Below are positions 1-8,236 of a DNA stretch of 14,991 nt, one piece after another. The translations under genes were made by a program, and so were the position numbers. The notes under the pieces were generated by a model, which made no database searches, was not told the origin of the DNA, and was given only the letters and a program-made list of their open reading frames with translations. Each line of letters opens with the position of its first letter. Within the stretch, counting starts at the first letter, position 1. Origin of the DNA: Sedimentisphaerales bacterium (GTDB lineage Bacteria; Planctomycetota; Phycisphaerae; Sedimentisphaerales; SM23-30); contig JAFGDI010000358.1 of assembly GCA_016932145.1 (NCBI GenBank), forward strand, positions 1 to 14,991, written 5' to 3'.

Positions 1-527
1 AGGTCGCAATATTGATGCCAGGCTTCATGAGTGAGAACAGAAAAATCAGCCTGACGCGATATCTGCCAGGCAACACAAGTGCGGTTATGGCAATAAGCGC
101 CAGAGCGAACCTGCTCGAATATATGAAAACTTTCGGGAGCAAATGATCTGGAAAAATCAAGCCATTGCTGACGGGTATTAAAATAATAGACCTGGCCTTT
201 AGCCGACTGCCGGGGTCGGGTGTCTGGTGTGAAGCTATGAAAGTTTTGCCAGGCCGATTCCAGCAGCATGGGCAGCCTGCGAAGAATGAGCCGGTCAGTT
301 ACTGTTGTATAAATTATATAATGGCTGGTTTCGATCTTGAGAGCGGCATATTCAATCTCGCCGACCGGAATAGTATGCTTTTGGACAGAAGTTACCGTGG
401 GCAGGTTTTCCAGGATAGCGATATTGGTGTTGCTATCGGCTGGCTTTATACCCGAAATATTTGGGTTTTTGCAGCCCGTCATTAGCACTAAAGAAAAAAT
501 CAGCCAAATAACAATATAATTTTTCAT
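1..527 (-). CDS. Partial lipoprotein with HExxH motif, DUF1570-like (3' end beyond left edge)
   Basis: Reading the minus strand from the ATG at 527-525 gives 175 uninterrupted codons to the window edge. The N-terminus MKNYIVIWLIFSLVLMTGC is a signal peptide with a lipobox (M-T-G-C, Cys19), so the product should be lipidated and membrane-anchored. Residues 63-75 (KIETSHYIIYTTV) and the HEAWHQ at 167-172 resemble the DUF1570 family of planctomycete proteins, where an HExxHQ motif follows an N-terminal 'HY/F..T' strand. H167, E168 and H171 would form a zinc-binding gluzincin-type site. The C-terminal part, including the third metal ligand, lies outside the window, so peptidase activity is unproven. 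No clear Shine-Dalgarno precedes the ATG. The gene diverges from the caspase-like gene across a 352-bp spacer. The lipobox and open frame are directly visible; the family assignment is from memory. Confidence 0.75.
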   Translation of the reverse strand, partial: MKNYIVIWLIFSLVLMTGCKNPNISGIKPADSNTNIAILENLPTVTSVQKHTIPVGEIEYAALKIETSHYIIYTTVTDRLILRRLPMLLESAWQNFHSFTPDTRPRQSAKGQVYYFNTRQQWLDFSRSFAPESFHIFEQVRSGAYCHNRTCVAWQISRQADFSVLTHEAWHQYCD

Positions 528-571
528 GATGATATTTTAGCACATAAAAGCCATTTCGTATAGCTAATCTT

Positions 572-577
572 ATTATA
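572..577 (-). promoter_or_regulatory. Possible -10 box for the lipoprotein gene
   Basis: The minus strand carries a perfect TATAAT here, 45 nt before the lipoprotein ATG. No good -35 hexamer lies 16-18 bp upstream, so this is only a weak candidate in AT-rich DNA. Confidence 0.25.
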
Positions 578-678
578 AACAAATGGTGCATCAGGGTTTA
601 GTGAATGATTTTTTGAACGGGTTAATTGATCGCAGAGTAGCTGTCGTTGTAAATTAATAAATGTAAGATCAATTTAAT

Positions 679-706
679 TTGACAGTTTTAGCTACAGTGT
701 TAGAAT
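679..706 (+). promoter_or_regulatory. Candidate sigma70-type promoter for the caspase-like gene
   Basis: TTGACA (679-684, perfect -35) is followed after 16 bp by TAGAAT (701-706, 5 of 6 matches to the -10 consensus). Transcription would start near 713 and give a 5' UTR of about 167 nt before the ATG at 880. An inverted repeat ends 4 bp upstream of the -35. Confidence 0.45.
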
Positions 707-879
707 ATAAGCTCTAACAGATGTCGATTTTTTTGTGTGAAACTTAATATAGCGATAAGTTGGCCCGTGGTTGTGGTCCACTATCAGTTGAAAATATTAT
801 AGCTATTTGTTTTCGGGTATCTATGGGGATCATTAATGTCGTTTGCAGACAAAGTAATCATAATATTAAGAGGTAAAAA

Positions 880-3800
880 ATGAAAAAGTTGTTGTGTCTT
901 TTGTCGGTTCTGTTATCACTGGCGGTTTCAGCTTATTCTCAGAGTTATCGGGCTGTTATTGTTGGTGTGGCAGATTATCCTGGTTCTGGTGATTTGCAGT
1001 ATAGCGATAATGATGCTATGGATTTCAGGACTGAACTATTGCGTGATACTAACTGGCAGTTGGGCAATATTTCTTTACTGCTCGATGCTGCTGCGAGCAG
1101 TAGCAATATTCAGACGGCGATAAGTACGATGTTAGCTGGTGCCGGGCCATCAGATGTATGTGTGTTTTTCTTTTCAGGGCATGGTACAACTGTTACCGAT
1201 ACCGCACCGTATGATGAGGCAGATGGTCAGGACGAGGCTCTTTGTGCATATGATGGCGATATAACCGATGACCAGCTTACGCAATGGTTCAGCGGGAGCA
1301 GTTGCGGGACGGTTTGTATTTTCATTGATTCTTGTTTTTCTGGTGGTGCTATTAAAAGTGCAGTAGGAGAAGGGGTGTATTCCAAGAGTATCTCAGGCAG
1401 TAAAGCCAGGGTGGCGGCAGGCGATGGCTTTGCCGCTGACTTGCAGGTAAGAAAGAAAGATCTGAATAATACCAATGTCTTTGTGATCACTGCCAGTAAT
1501 GATGATGAATATTCCTACGAGGTTGATAGCTATCAGAATGGTCTGTTTACCGAGTATATGCTGGCGGCTATGCGGACAGGGATTAGCGATATTAATGCTA
1601 ACAATTTACTGTCAGGTGAAGAATTGTATAGCTATCTTAATCCGCTGGTTGTAGGTGAGGGTTATGGTCAGTATCCGCAGCTATATGATAATGACATAGC
1701 CTCAGAGAGTGACTATTATAGTATGGAGCTTGATACACCTTCGCTACCCGGCAGCGGTATTGAAAGTGATCCTTACCGTATCGCAACGCCTGCCGATCTG
1801 ATCGCTATGGGCGAGATGGTAAGTGAATATGGCAGTTGCTTTGCTCTTACCAATGATATAGATATGAGCGGTATAATATTTAATGATGCGGTTATTGCAT
1901 CTGAGGGAATGTTCACGGGTAGTTTTAATGGAAACGGGCATACTATAAGCAATCTTACGATTGAAAGTTCAGAAGCAGTTTGCGGCTTGATCGGCACATT
2001 GGGCGAACCTGGTCTGGTTACAGATCTGGCTTTGACAAGTGTAAATATGATTGGTGGAGATTATACTGGTGGTTTGTGCGGTATAGTAGAATATGGTGCC
2101 GAGATAAAGCAATGTTATGTCAGCGGCGAATTGAGTGGGTATGGTTATACCGGCGGCTTATGTGGTGATAATACCGGATTAATTATTGATTGCTATAGTG
2201 CCGTTCAGGTTCAGGGCGAATATGCTACAGGTGCTTTCTGTGGTAATAATTCAAACTTGATCGAAAGATGTTTTTCACTGGGTGGCGTATCTGTCGTCAG
2301 GCCGTCAAGTGATGTATATTCATTTTGCGGGGTCAGTAATGGTGAGCTGGTAAGTTGTTATTACCTTGAGCTGCCGGGTGCTAAAGATTTTAAAGCAGCA
2401 GGGCTTACCTATAGTGAGATGACAGACAGTTCCAGCTTTATTGGTTTTGATTTTACCGGTGACCAGGACGGCACCTCTGATATCTGGTCGATAGAACAAG
2501 GTATTGATTACCCTCGCTTGAGCTGGCAGGGGCTCAGCTTTATAGCTGTGCCAGAGCTGGCTGGTTGGAGCGTGGCTCCGGCTCAGGACATTTTGCTCGG
2601 CAGCGGCTATAAGCTGGGCAGTCAGTTCTGGCTTTATAGTGATAGTGTCCCGGCAGGACAGATAATCAGCCAGATGCCAGTTAGTGGAGAGCAGATAACT
2701 CTCGACCGGAGTATAGTTGTTAATATATCGCGAGGCCCATCGCCATATTCTGGTGGTAGCGGCTCAAGCGATGATCCGCTCAGGATAAGCAGTGTTGGCG
2801 ATTTGCTGTTGTTATCTTATCGGAGTAAAGACTATGGTATGAGTTTTATACTTACCAGCGATATTGATCTGATGGGAATGGGCGATAACCCTGATGGCAG
2901 TTTTAGTAGTGCAGTTATAGCTCCCAGCAATGGCGACTGGGAATGGAACGGCACACCATTTTCGGGCAGCTTTGATGGCAATGGCAAGACCATATCCGGT
3001 TTAGTTATCAAGCCGGATATGATTTATGATGATGATTATTATGAATATAGATATCTGGGTTTATTTGGCTATATAAGCACCGGTACAGTCTGTGATCTGA
3101 CAATAGCAGATGCTTATATCAGCAGCCAGAAAGGCTCTCATAGAGTTGGTATATTGGCCGGAAGTATTGCCGCGGGCAATGTAACAGCGGTAGAGGTTTC
3201 TGGCAGTCTGCTGCTGTCAACATCCGGAGACAATGAAAGCTCAGGTATTGGCGGTTTGGCCGGCCGAGCTGATTGCAGTTCGCAATTAAGCAAATGTCAG
3301 TCTGATGTATATATCAGTGTGCCCTATAATGGTTATAGTATAGGCGGTTTGTTAGGCAGTCTTGGTGCTAGCGACTCCGAGAACGAACATAGTAGTGTCA
3401 GTGAGAGTTGTGCCCACGCTTTAATTCAAGTTGCCGATAGTGAAAGTGTTGGTGGTCTTATTGGTTCTGTATCGCAATATGCAACAGTAAGCGACAGTTA
3501 TGCCAATGGCCGCATAGACAATTATGGGATGAGCAATGGCTGTGGTGGTCTGGTTGGAAATGCATATAATGCCAGGATAGAACGCTGCTTCGCTGCTGTG
3601 GGTATGAATTATAATGAAGATGATAGCTATGATGTTAATGGTCTGATCGGATATTATGAAAATGACTGGTGGTCAGAAGAGAGCAGCGATCAGGGCGTAT
3701 TCAATTGCTTCTGGGATCAGAGTATATCGGGCCTGCCTGTTGATAAGGAATATGATGGAGAGGAGCCGACGCCGGGGGCAGCTCTTATCTCTGGCATGAT

Positions 3801-5559
3801 GAGAGATCGTGAGACATACAGGCTGGCCGGTTGGGACCTGGATCAGGAAAGTGAAAATGGTACATCTGATACCTGGGTAGTGAATAATGGTTCATATCCT
3901 GGCTTTGCCTGGCAGAGCAGGCAGATAATGCCGGATGTGCGAGGTATGACAAAGCAAGAGGCAATAGATGCTCTGGCTGCCTCTGGTATAGCCTGCGGTT
4001 CAGTATTGAATTGTTATGATAATGCAGTAAGTGTCCATTTGATAGCAGAGCAAACGCCGGCGGCTGGTACTGAGCTTATAAGCGGTCAGAGTATTGATCT
4101 CTATCAGGTGATAGGTCGCTCGCCATATAGTCAGGGAGGCAGCGGTTGTCCGGGTTCACCTTTGAAGATAGCAAGTGCCGGTGACCTGCTCTTGTTGTCA
4201 TATCGTGTTCAGGATTACGATAAGTATATTGAGCTTGTCTCTGATATTGATCTTACTTATCTGGGCGATAATTATGATGGCAGTTTCAGTGAGGCAGTAA
4301 TCGGCCAGGTTTATGGCGAAAGCTGGGACTGGAATTATTATTATGCTCCATTCCGGGGTGTATTTGATGGTAATGGTCATGTCATAAGCGGCATGTCGCT
4401 AAAGCCGGTTATGCTTGAAGATTGGGGTTATAGTGAAAATACGGGCCTGTTCGGTTTTGTTAAAGGGGCTCGTATAAGTGATCTGAAACTAAGTAACTGT
4501 GACATTAGTCTTGAATATGGTGAAGATATGTATTACGAGATATACAGCGTTGGCTTACTTGCCGGTTATCTCTGGGACTCTGCATTGAGTAATATAGAGG
4601 TGAGAGGGTCAGTGTCTTTAGGTGCAGACTGGTGCTCATCTGTTGGCGGTGTAGTGGGTAAGGTAACAGGCAGTCGGCTGGATAATGTCTCCATGACCGG
4701 ATCATTAAATATAGATAGTCAGGATTCTTATAGTATTGGCGGAGTGGCCGGCAGGGGCTATAGCTATGCACGCCTGACTCGTTGCTCATCTTATATTGCC
4801 ATGCAGGTTAATGGTTGTAGCAATGTTGGCGGTCTGGTCGGAATGCTGGGCTTTGATGAATCTGATGATATACCTGATGGCAGTTGTATTGACAGATGTT
4901 TTGCTTATGCTGATATAGTATCTGATAATGGCTATTTATCGGCGGGTGGTTTACTTGGCTCGCTGTATAATGCTCAGGTGACTGATAGTTATGCCAGAGG
5001 GTCGATTACTGTTTTGCAGACTATGGATTATTGTGAAATAGGCGGCCTGATCAATTACATGTATAATGGCAGTGTAAATAATTGTTATGCGGCGGTGGCT
5101 ATGCAATATGATTCTTACAGTCATGCAGCCGGTGGTCTGGTGTCATATTGTGAATGGTATTCTGAGCAGGATTATCCCAGTATATATAATAGTTTCTGGG
5201 ACACAGAGTTTTCCGGCATAAGTGTTTCATTTGATCCGTGGTTCCCGGATTATGGCATTGGGTTGACTACCCAGGAGATGGTTACCACAGATATATATGC
5301 TTCTTGTGGTTGGGATTTTGCTCCAGGCTCCGGCGTCTGGCAGTTAGATATACCCGGCAGTGAGTATCCGCGTCTTAGTTGGCAGCCGTATTTGTCTGAC
5401 CTTGATGGTTCAGGGGCGGTTGACATTGCAGACCTGGCTATTCTGGCTGATAGCTGGTGTAAGCCGGGCATGTTGCCGGCCGATATTGCACCCGCCGGTG
5501 GTGATGGTGTAACTGATCTGCTGGACTTTGCCGTATTGAGTTCAGAGTGGCTCAAATGA
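880..5559 (+). CDS. Secreted caspase-like (C14) / GLUG-repeat / PASTA / dockerin-like protein
   Basis: A strong Shine-Dalgarno (AAGAGG, 868-873) sets the start. Domains in order: signal peptide (residues 1 to about 18-20); caspase-like C14 fold (about 22-285) with the catalytic pair His101 in FFFSGHGT and Cys152 in FIDSCFSGG; GLUG module 1 (about 291-550); PASTA-like linker (about 554-617); GLUG module 2 (about 619-1012); PASTA-like linker (about 1016-1077, MPDVRGMTKQEAIDAL); GLUG module 3 (about 1082-1500); dockerin-like tail (1507-1559). The tail has a Ca2+-loop pattern D1507-D1509-S1511-D1515-D1518 and a second half GGDG-DLLDFAVLSSEWL. GLUG repeats show as recurrent GG(L/V)xG and xxCYx motifs. 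The protein should be exported as a presumed cysteine protease carried on a long beta-repeat stalk; substrate and partner are unknown. Both catalytic residues are present, so it is probably not a pseudoenzyme. It stands alone between its own promoter and a terminator. Confidence 0.9.
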   Translation: MKKLLCLLSVLLSLAVSAYSQSYRAVIVGVADYPGSGDLQYSDNDAMDFRTELLRDTNWQLGNISLLLDAAASSSNIQTAISTMLAGAGPSDVCVFFFSGHGTTVTDTAPYDEADGQDEALCAYDGDITDDQLTQWFSGSSCGTVCIFIDSCFSGGAIKSAVGEGVYSKSISGSKARVAAGDGFAADLQVRKKDLNNTNVFVITASNDDEYSYEVDSYQNGLFTEYMLAAMRTGISDINANNLLSGEELYSYLNPLVVGEGYGQYPQLYDNDIASESDYYSMELDTPSLPGSGIESDPYRIATPADLIAMGEMVSEYGSCFALTNDIDMSGIIFNDAVIASEGMFTGSFNGNGHTISNLTIESSEAVCGLIGTLGEPGLVTDLALTSVNMIGGDYTGGLCGIVEYGAEIKQCYVSGELSGYGYTGGLCGDNTGLIIDCYSAVQVQGEYATGAFCGNNSNLIERCFSLGGVSVVRPSSDVYSFCGVSNGELVSCYYLELPGAKDFKAAGLTYSEMTDSSSFIGFDFTGDQDGTSDIWSIEQGIDYPRLSWQGLSFIAVPELAGWSVAPAQDILLGSGYKLGSQFWLYSDSVPAGQIISQMPVSGEQITLDRSIVVNISRGPSPYSGGSGSSDDPLRISSVGDLLLLSYRSKDYGMSFILTSDIDLMGMGDNPDGSFSSAVIAPSNGDWEWNGTPFSGSFDGNGKTISGLVIKPDMIYDDDYYEYRYLGLFGYISTGTVCDLTIADAYISSQKGSHRVGILAGSIAAGNVTAVEVSGSLLLSTSGDNESSGIGGLAGRADCSSQLSKCQSDVYISVPYNGYSIGGLLGSLGASDSENEHSSVSESCAHALIQVADSESVGGLIGSVSQYATVSDSYANGRIDNYGMSNGCGGLVGNAYNARIERCFAAVGMNYNEDDSYDVNGLIGYYENDWWSEESSDQGVFNCFWDQSISGLPVDKEYDGEEPTPGAALISGMMRDRETYRLAGWDLDQESENGTSDTWVVNNGSYPGFAWQSRQIMPDVRGMTKQEAIDALAASGIACGSVLNCYDNAVSVHLIAEQTPAAGTELISGQSIDLYQVIGRSPYSQGGSGCPGSPLKIASAGDLLLLSYRVQDYDKYIELVSDIDLTYLGDNYDGSFSEAVIGQVYGESWDWNYYYAPFRGVFDGNGHVISGMSLKPVMLEDWGYSENTGLFGFVKGARISDLKLSNCDISLEYGEDMYYEIYSVGLLAGYLWDSALSNIEVRGSVSLGADWCSSVGGVVGKVTGSRLDNVSMTGSLNIDSQDSYSIGGVAGRGYSYARLTRCSSYIAMQVNGCSNVGGLVGMLGFDESDDIPDGSCIDRCFAYADIVSDNGYLSAGGLLGSLYNAQVTDSYARGSITVLQTMDYCEIGGLINYMYNGSVNNCYAAVAMQYDSYSHAAGGLVSYCEWYSEQDYPSIYNSFWDTEFSGISVSFDPWFPDYGIGLTTQEMVTTDIYASCGWDFAPGSGVWQLDIPGSEYPRLSWQPYLSDLDGSGAVDIADLAILADSWCKPGMLPADIAPAGGDGVTDLLDFAVLSSEWLK

Positions 5560-5586
5560 TCTGTATATGATTTGACTGAAAAAGTT

Positions 5587-5632
5587 ACGGCCCGGCAGGA
5601 ACGAAATTGTTCTCGCCGGGCCGTTCTGTTTT
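5587..5632. terminator. Bidirectional rho-independent terminator
   Basis: The arms ACGGCCCGGC (5587-5596) and GCCGGGCCGT (5615-5624) pair over 10 bp. An inner GAAC/GTTC pairing (5599-5602 with 5609-5612) extends the stem to a 6-nt loop. On the plus strand a T-rich tract follows (5624-5632). On the minus strand the complement of the A-run at 5579-5583 gives a U-run. It sits between two convergent stop codons (5559 and 5662) and can serve both genes. Confidence 0.85.
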
Positions 5633-5661
5633 AAATACAGGACTGGCAGAAATAACAACTG

Positions 5662-6846
5662 CTATCTCTTCTGTAATATGCTGTTATAAAGATCGATCAG
5701 TTCGCGGGCATGTCTGGCCATTGACAAAGATTCATGCAGGTCTGAACTGGCCAGCGCATTTTTGAATTGTTCTGTTTGTGCTGGTTTGGCAATGTCGTTT
5801 ATGGCATCGGCGAGTTGGCTTAAGTCGGCTGGTGAGTTTATCTCTATGCCGTATTTGCCCTGGGCGAAAAGTTCAGAGGCGCCGTTATAGGCAGTGGAGA
5901 CAGCCGGTGTGCCTGCTACCAGGGCTTCCATTACCACTCGCGAGCAGGCATCGTCCCAGGTGGGCAGTATCAGAGCATCGGCCATTTTCATCATTGCGGG
6001 TATTTCCCGGGTTGGGCCAAAAAACACGACAGAGCCGTCCAGGCCCAGCTTGCGTACCTGCTGATAATACCTGGTATAATCATAACTGCCAACTGCCAGC
6101 AGGCGTACAGGACGGGCATCAGATGGCTGCTGCTTACAGACCAGAGCCATAGCAGAGATAAGTTCAGAAAGTCCTTTCCGGTCCGGGTCCTCTGATACAT
6201 GTACGATAAGAGCCAGTTTATTGTCAGGGTCAAACCGGTTACGCAGGGCATGGGCACTGGCAGCTACGCTTTCATTCTGGAATCGCTGAACATTTATGGC
6301 ATTTCTTATCAGGCACAGGCGCGACTCTGACACTTTATAGTCATTGACGAACTGGCGGGCGACATAATTGCTTAATACTGCAATTGTCGGCCCGTTGTGG
6401 TTTCGGCATAAACTGCCTTCCGCTTTCAGACGCAATACTCTGGCACGATTGCAATTGCTGGTAACTCTTTTCCAGAGTCGTTTAAGGCCGCGATATTGTT
6501 CTATATGGCGGTTCAGGGCATGCAATTGGCTGCCTGCTCGCGGCTGATATACATCCATGTTGCTTACCGGGGTAATAGAGTGGACAATGTCAAAAGAATG
6601 GCTCTTCAGATATTCACAAAGGGTGCGGTCGAATATGCTGAACCAGAGAGAGCGGGCGGCTTTCACTTGCAGGTCGATAATGTCAACGCCGACCGGTTGA
6701 GGTATGTTGTCGCCTATTTCTACCCGTCCGGCGATAATAGAGACACAGTGGCCCAGAGCTGCCAGAGCTGATGCCATTTCCATACTGCTTCGCTCGGCCC
6801 CACCGCGTAGTGGGTTATATCTTTCGATCACAATTGCTATTTTCAT
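5662..6846 (-). CDS. GT4-family glycosyltransferase (WaaG-like)
   Basis: A GT-B retaining glycosyltransferase of 394 residues, a usual family length. The N-terminal half starts MKIAIVIERYNPLRGGAERS, the glycine-rich acceptor-domain loop of GT4 enzymes. The C-terminal half carries the nucleotide-sugar site: DRKG (222-225), VVFFGPTREIPAMM (273-286) and PTWDDACSRVVMEAL (295-309), followed by the NGASE turn (321-325). The catalytic acidic pair appears as D299-x7-E307; the first acid is Asp rather than Glu, which I recall as usual for the DxCS subgroup. It resembles LPS-core glucosyltransferases such as WaaG, so envelope glycan synthesis at the inner membrane is likely; sugar and acceptor cannot be read. 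It lies 117 bp after purD on the same strand, with a weak hairpin between them, so it may be read from its own start site. No strong Shine-Dalgarno is visible. Confidence 0.85.
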   Translation of the reverse strand: MKIAIVIERYNPLRGGAERSSMEMASALAALGHCVSIIAGRVEIGDNIPQPVGVDIIDLQVKAARSLWFSIFDRTLCEYLKSHSFDIVHSITPVSNMDVYQPRAGSQLHALNRHIEQYRGLKRLWKRVTSNCNRARVLRLKAEGSLCRNHNGPTIAVLSNYVARQFVNDYKVSESRLCLIRNAINVQRFQNESVAASAHALRNRFDPDNKLALIVHVSEDPDRKGLSELISAMALVCKQQPSDARPVRLLAVGSYDYTRYYQQVRKLGLDGSVVFFGPTREIPAMMKMADALILPTWDDACSRVVMEALVAGTPAVSTAYNGASELFAQGKYGIEINSPADLSQLADAINDIAKPAQTEQFKNALASSDLHESLSMARHARELIDLYNSILQKR

Positions 6847-6858
6847 TATTTTGCCATT

Positions 6859-6890
6859 AAAAACTAAGGCCCATCTTTATGACGAGCCTT
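6859..6890 (-). terminator. Weak possible terminator after purD
   Basis: On the minus strand AAGGC (6890-6886) can pair with GCCTT (6870-6866) across a 15-nt loop, and a five-T run follows (6863-6859). The stem is only 5 bp, so at most partial termination before the glycosyltransferase gene is expected. Confidence 0.25.
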
Positions 6891-6963
6891 GTTCTGGTTT
6901 ATATTATTTCCGGCCTTCATTGCTAAAGGCCATTTTGTTCAGGCATCTTCAATTCTGCCGGTA

Positions 6964-8235
6964 TTATTTCAAAGCCTTATCGCCAATGTCTCTGCGGTAA
7001 TAAGCACCGTCGAACTTGATCTTGGCTGCTGCCTCGTAAGCTCTTTCGCGGGCGGCGGCAATGTCTTTGCCGCAGGCAGTTACACCCAGTACCCGTCCGC
7101 CGCTGGTTTGCAGTTCGCCATCAGCGGAGAATCTTGTCCCGGCATGAAATACCTTCACATCTTCCAGAGCTTCGGCGTTTTCTATGCCGGTGATCTTTTT
7201 ACCCTTTTCATAGTCGCCGGGGTATCCGCCGGAAGAGACAACAACACATACCGCCGGGCGTGGGTCCCATTCAATGGTTATTTTGTCGAGTCTTTCTTCA
7301 ACTACTGCCAGCATAATTTCCAGCAGGTCAGATTTGAGACGCATGAGAATAGGCTGAGTTTCCGGGTCGCCAAATCTGGCGTTGAATTCCAGTACCTTAG
7401 GTCCGCCTGCGGTTATCATTATCCCGGCGTAAAGTACACCCTTATATGGTGATCCGTTACGGTTCATGCCGTCAACTATGGGAACAAGCACTTCTCGCTG
7501 GATCTGAGACAATATCTTATCTGTGCATACAGGAGCGGGGCTGTAAGCGCCCATGCCGCCGGTATTAGGGCCGGTGTCGCCTTCGCCAATTGCCTTATGG
7601 TCCTGGCTGGTCTCCATGACATAAATGGTATGACCATCGACAAAGGCAAGAATAGAGGTCTCCTGACCGATGAGTTTTTCTTCTACTAATATCTGATCGC
7701 CGGCATCACCAAATATCTTATCGACCATTATCTTTTCGGCCGCTAAAATACCATCGCTGGGCTCACTGCACACATAAACGCCCTTGCCTTTGGCCAGGCC
7801 AGAGGCCTTGACCACTACGCCAGAGTCGCGTGAGGCTATGTATGCCTTAGCTTCGTTAAAATCGCTGAACACCTGACAGTCAGCAGTAGGGATCGAGCAT
7901 GCCTGCATCATTTTTTTGGAAAAGGCCTTATCGCCTTCCAGGGCGGCAGCGGCTTTATGCGGGCCAAAGGCTTTAATGCCTTTTTCTTCCAGCTTATCTA
8001 CCAGTCCCAGGGTCAGCGGGTCTTCCGGCCCGACAACTACAAAGTCGATCTTCTTCTCAACGGCGTATTTTACCAGGCCTTCTATGTCGTTATCATTTAT
8101 GCCGACATTTGTTCCAAACTGAGCAGTGCCAGGGTTACCCGGAGCAATATACAGATGCTTGCAGAGTTTTGATTTTGAGAGTTTCCATGCCAGGGCATGT
8201 TCGCGTCCGCCGCTTCCTACCAGTAATACTTTCAT
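6964..8235 (-). CDS. purD: Phosphoribosylamine--glycine ligase (GAR synthetase)
   Basis: This enzyme makes glycinamide ribonucleotide from phosphoribosylamine, glycine and ATP, the second step of de novo purine synthesis in the cytosol. At 423 residues it is full length. Domains: N-terminal Rossmann part with MKVLLVGSGGREHALAW and the PGNPGT loop (33-38); GPEDPL (69-74); ATP-grasp core with VVKASGLAKGKGV (141-153); the family signature HKAIGEGDTGPNTGGMGAYSP (213-233); metal ligands E283 and N285 in EFNARFGDPE; C-terminal part with SSGGYPGDY and the AGTRF motif. The start lies 1 nt after the argF stop codon, with a Shine-Dalgarno (AGGAAAG, complement of 8243-8249) inside the argF end. It is therefore co-transcribed and probably translationally coupled to argF. 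Confidence 0.97.
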   Translation of the reverse strand: MKVLLVGSGGREHALAWKLSKSKLCKHLYIAPGNPGTAQFGTNVGINDNDIEGLVKYAVEKKIDFVVVGPEDPLTLGLVDKLEEKGIKAFGPHKAAAALEGDKAFSKKMMQACSIPTADCQVFSDFNEAKAYIASRDSGVVVKASGLAKGKGVYVCSEPSDGILAAEKIMVDKIFGDAGDQILVEEKLIGQETSILAFVDGHTIYVMETSQDHKAIGEGDTGPNTGGMGAYSPAPVCTDKILSQIQREVLVPIVDGMNRNGSPYKGVLYAGIMITAGGPKVLEFNARFGDPETQPILMRLKSDLLEIMLAVVEERLDKITIEWDPRPAVCVVVSSGGYPGDYEKGKKITGIENAEALEDVKVFHAGTRFSADGELQTSGGRVLGVTACGKDIAAARERAYEAAAKIKFDGAYYRRDIGDKALK

Positions 8236-8236
8236 T

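Larger units (their letters stand above)
528..879. other. Divergent intergenic region, no gene seen
   Basis: This 352-bp AT-rich spacer separates the divergent lipoprotein and caspase-like genes. It has no convincing open frame. It holds one good candidate promoter to the right (679-706), a weaker -10-only candidate to the left (572-577), and an 8-bp inverted repeat at 624-631 and 667-674 just upstream of the rightward -35. Nothing else stood out. Confidence 0.6.

Noticed and set aside
165..485. Plus-strand open frame of 106 codons at the left edge.
   Set aside because: It is antisense to the lipoprotein frame, lacks a ribosome site and shows no recognisable protein features, whereas the minus strand has a signal peptide and lipobox.
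5398..5556. Dockerin tail as evidence of a cellulosome.
   Set aside because: Dockerin-like tails of this sort are common in planctomycete secreted proteins with no scaffoldin, and no cohesin is seen here.
5890..5950. Asp instead of Glu in the first position of the GT4 E-x7-E motif (D299).
   Set aside because: Asp in a DxCSxVVxEAL context is, as far as I recall, normal for this GT4 subgroup and need not mean loss of activity.
6912..6931. Hairpin GGCCTT / AAGGCC between purD and the glycosyltransferase gene as a terminator.
   Set aside because: The stem is only 6 bp and no T-run follows on the minus strand where purD transcription runs.
6889..7452. Long plus-strand open frame (187 codons) over purD.
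   Set aside because: It is antisense to a well-conserved enzyme, and its composition is what a mirrored purD would give.
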